This document shows positions 62,024 to 64,000 of a stretch of 64,000 nucleotides of DNA, piece after piece. Source of the stretch: Streptomyces sp. TSRI0281. GTDB lineage: Bacteria > Actinomycetota > Actinomycetes > Streptomycetales > Streptomycetaceae. The DNA is taken from contig NZ_LWLE01000034.1 of NCBI RefSeq assembly GCF_001905125.1, positions 124,001 to 188,000 on the forward strand, given 5' to 3'. A program made the translations under genes and the position numbers. The stretch's first letter is position 1; each line of letters starts with the position of its first letter. A model generated the notes under the pieces. The model searched no databases and was not told the origin of the DNA. It was given only the letters and a program-made list of their open reading frames with translations.

Positions 62024-62318
62024 TGTCCGCGCCCATCTGACCCTTCCGGCCCGAGAGCCCCCGCCCGGCCCGATCGCGATCCCGGTCCCGATCCAGGTTC
62101 CCGCGGCGTGCGGCCTCCGTGCCCCTTGACGACGTCACGGCGTCACGACCTCACGTACCGCGTAGGCGTATGCACGCGCCCGCGTGTGGGTGGCGCACGC
62201 CCGCGTGCCCGTCCGACTCCCCGCTGACGATCCGACGACCTCGCTCCCACGCGACCTCACCCTCACGACCCACGCGACGTCTTCCCACGTCCTCGCACGT
62301 CCTTAGGTGGCTACTCCC

Positions 62319-63851
62319 ATGTCAAAAACGGCCGGCACCCTGCTTCCCGACCCAAGTCGCTGGAAGGCATTGGCCTTCATCGCGCTCGCCCAGCTGATGG
62401 TCGTCCTCGACGCGACCATCGTGAACATCGCGCTGCCCTCCGCCCAGACGGATCTCGGCATTTCCGAGGGCAACAAGCAGTGGGTCATCACCGCCTACGC
62501 GCTCGCCTTCGGTGGACTTCTGCTCTTCGGCGGGCGCATCGCCGACCTCTGGGGCCGTAAGCGCACCTTCGTCGTCGGCCTGATCGGCTTCGCGCTGGCC
62601 TCCGCGCTCGGCGGGGCGGCCCAGGGCGAGGCGATGATGTTCGGCTCCCGCGCCCTGCAGGGTGCCTTCGGCGCCCTGCTCGCACCGGCCGCGCTCTCGC
62701 TGCTCGCCGTGATGTTCACCGATGCCCGGGAGCGTGCCAAGGCCTTCGGCATCTACGGCGCGATCGCCGGTGGCGGTGGCGCGGTCGGCCTGATCCTGGG
62801 CGGCTTCCTCACCGAGTACCTGAACTGGCGCTGGACGTTCTTCGTCAACATCCCATTCGCCGTGATCGCCGCGGCGGGCGCGTACTTCGTCATCCGTGAG
62901 CCGTCCGGCAGCCGCAACCGCTCGCCGCTCGACATCCCCGGTGTGGTCCTGTCCACGCTCGGCCTGGTCGCCCTGGTGTACGGCTTCACCCGCGCCGAGT
63001 CGGCCGGCTGGTCCGACACGCTGACCGTCTCCATGTTCGTCGTGGCCGTGGCGCTGCTGCTGGCCTTCGTCGTGACCGAGGCGCGGGTGAAGTCGCCGCT
63101 GCTGCCGCTGCGCGTCCTGACCGAACGCAACCGCGGCGGGGTCTACCTCTCGCTGGGTCTCGCCGTCATCGCGATGTTCGGCCTCTTCCTGTTCCTGACC
63201 TACTACCTCCAGGTCGTGAAGGGGTACTCGCCGGTCAAGACCGGTTTCGCGTTCCTCCCGATGATCGCGGGCATGATCACCGGATCGACACAGATCGGCA
63301 CCCGGCTGATGACCCGCGTGCCCCCGCGCCTGCTGATGGGGCCGGGCTTCCTGGTCGCCGCGGCCGGCATGCTCTTCCTGACCCAGCTGGACATCGACAC
63401 CAGCTACGCGAGCGTCATCCTGCCCGGCCAGCTGCTGCTCGGCCTCGGTATGGGTACGGCCTTTATGCCCGCCATGTCCCTGGCCACGCACGGCATCGAG
63501 CCGCGTGACGCCGGTGTGGCCTCCGCGATGGTCAACACCTCGCAGCAGGTCGGCGGAGCCATCGGCACCGCGCTGCTGAACACGATCGCGGCCGGTGCCA
63601 CCACGGCGTACGTCGCCGATCACGCCGCCCGCGCCACCGACCCGAAGCTCCTGGAGCTCCAGGCCATGGTCAGCGGTTTCGCCAGCGCGATCTGGTGGGC
63701 GGTCGGCATCCTCGTCGCCGCCTCCGCCATCGCGACGGTGATGATCAACACCGGTCGTCCCGGAATGGGCTCGTCCGGTGCGACCGGCCCGGACGGCGGT
63801 GCCGAGGCCGGTGCCGAGGACGAGTTCAGGATTCCGGTCGTCGCGCACTGA
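62319..63851 (+). CDS. DHA2-type MFS multidrug exporter
   Basis: 510 residues from ATG 62319 (AGGTGG about 10 bases upstream; GTG 62307 possible). Fourteen membrane helices are expected. The DHA2 hallmarks are WKALAFIALAQLMVVLDATI, VNIALPSAQTDL, motif A GRIADLWGRKRTF and motif C in YGAIAGGGGAVGLILGGFL. EmrB/QacA-type proteins expel lipophilic or cationic drugs with protons. It lies downstream of a TetR gene, which suggests substrate-induced expression. The C-terminus is acidic and cytosolic. Confidence 0.9.
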   Translation: MSKTAGTLLPDPSRWKALAFIALAQLMVVLDATIVNIALPSAQTDLGISEGNKQWVITAYALAFGGLLLFGGRIADLWGRKRTFVVGLIGFALASALGGAAQGEAMMFGSRALQGAFGALLAPAALSLLAVMFTDARERAKAFGIYGAIAGGGGAVGLILGGFLTEYLNWRWTFFVNIPFAVIAAAGAYFVIREPSGSRNRSPLDIPGVVLSTLGLVALVYGFTRAESAGWSDTLTVSMFVVAVALLLAFVVTEARVKSPLLPLRVLTERNRGGVYLSLGLAVIAMFGLFLFLTYYLQVVKGYSPVKTGFAFLPMIAGMITGSTQIGTRLMTRVPPRLLMGPGFLVAAAGMLFLTQLDIDTSYASVILPGQLLLGLGMGTAFMPAMSLATHGIEPRDAGVASAMVNTSQQVGGAIGTALLNTIAAGATTAYVADHAARATDPKLLELQAMVSGFASAIWWAVGILVAASAIATVMINTGRPGMGSSGATGPDGGAEAGAEDEFRIPVVAH

Positions 63852-63893
63852 CGGACGAGGGTCCCCGAAGGACGTGATCTGCCCTGGTGCCGC

Positions 63894-64000
63894 TCAGCGG
63901 AGCCAGGGCAGATCCGCGTCCGTACCCTCCGGCTCCAGACCGGTGGCGAGCACCCGCATGATGTCCCCGAGGCTGTGCACCTGCTCGGGCGTGAGCCGTT
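63894..64000 (-). CDS. C-terminal end of a probable MarR-family regulator (5' part outside window)
   Basis: The last ~35 codons read RLTPEQVHSLGDIMRVLATG and then LEPEGTDADLPWLR to TGA 63894-63896. The LTPEQ...L..IM..L pattern is that of the final helix of MarR proteins. Only this tail is visible, so the call rests on the pattern. Confidence 0.5.
   Translation of the reverse strand, partial: RLTPEQVHSLGDIMRVLATGLEPEGTDADLPWLR

Overview
The window is Streptomyces-type chromosome. It has very high GC, GTG starts, AGGAGG ribosome binding sites, FO synthase for coenzyme F420, a GPP34 protein, a WhiJ-like/DUF397 regulator pair and a DUF2637 conjugation protein. Ordinary chromosomal genes alternate with decayed accessory islands.

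Positions 1-7.4 kb are a mobile-element graveyard. It holds a DUF2637 membrane protein running off the left edge, an FtsK/SpoIIIE-like transfer protein cut to its second half, a headless XRE/TPR regulator and a frameshifted small partner gene. Next come a low-GC orphan polymorphic-toxin module with a putative immunity gene, a HINT fragment abutting a broken immunity-like gene, a doubly inactivated tyrosine integrase, and an intact XRE/TPR regulator with an intact copy of the small partner protein. Positions 7.6-16.4 kb hold a TetR with its palindromic operator and a ketoacyl synthase, interspersed repeats, a HAD hydrolase, fbiC, a cupin, and a divergent MFS/MarR pair around a 54-bp perfect palindrome made of three identical boxes.

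Positions 16.4-25.7 kb are the most unusual part. A 15-bp minisatellite precedes a STAND ATPase-TPR protein. Then come a protein with two C-terminal membrane segments and a four-gene set joined by GTGA/ATGA overlaps: a DUF4145(HEPN)-periplasmic-binding-fold fusion, a PfkB kinase, a 2H phosphoesterase and an inositol-monophosphatase-family phosphatase. An ADP-ribosylglycohydrolase-like protein lacking its metal ligands follows. This looks like a small-molecule or RNA-end processing pathway with a sensor and a membrane protein; the function is inference.

Positions 25.7-46.1 kb are mostly ordinary: a sodium:solute symporter, an SDR, an XRE/DUF397 pair, GPP34, a D-alanyl-D-alanine carboxypeptidase with a very long acidic tail, a large membrane protein, a secreted metallophosphoesterase, an APH-like kinase, an amphi-Trp protein, a diacylglycerol kinase, and SHOCT and CMD proteins.

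Positions 47.05-52.35 kb are a 5.3-kb island bounded by a 36-bp direct repeat that copies the exact 3' end of tRNA-Arg(CCT). Inside are a PIN toxin-antitoxin pair (with a decayed duplicate just outside), a two-spacer type I-E-like CRISPR array without cas genes, an XRE/flavoprotein operon, a cascade of five tiny Cys-rich genes and a small HTH repressor. No integrase is left.

Positions 52.7-57.7 kb are a decaying sialic-acid catabolism locus: a frameshifted MFS transporter, a truncated ROK kinase, an intact NanA-like lyase, an intact FadR-type regulator, a truncated sialidase and a second lyase fragment. The right end holds an acyl-CoA-synthetase-like enzyme with an apparent frameshift, a secreted M6 metalloprotease, a TetR and DHA2 exporter pair, and the end of a probable MarR gene.
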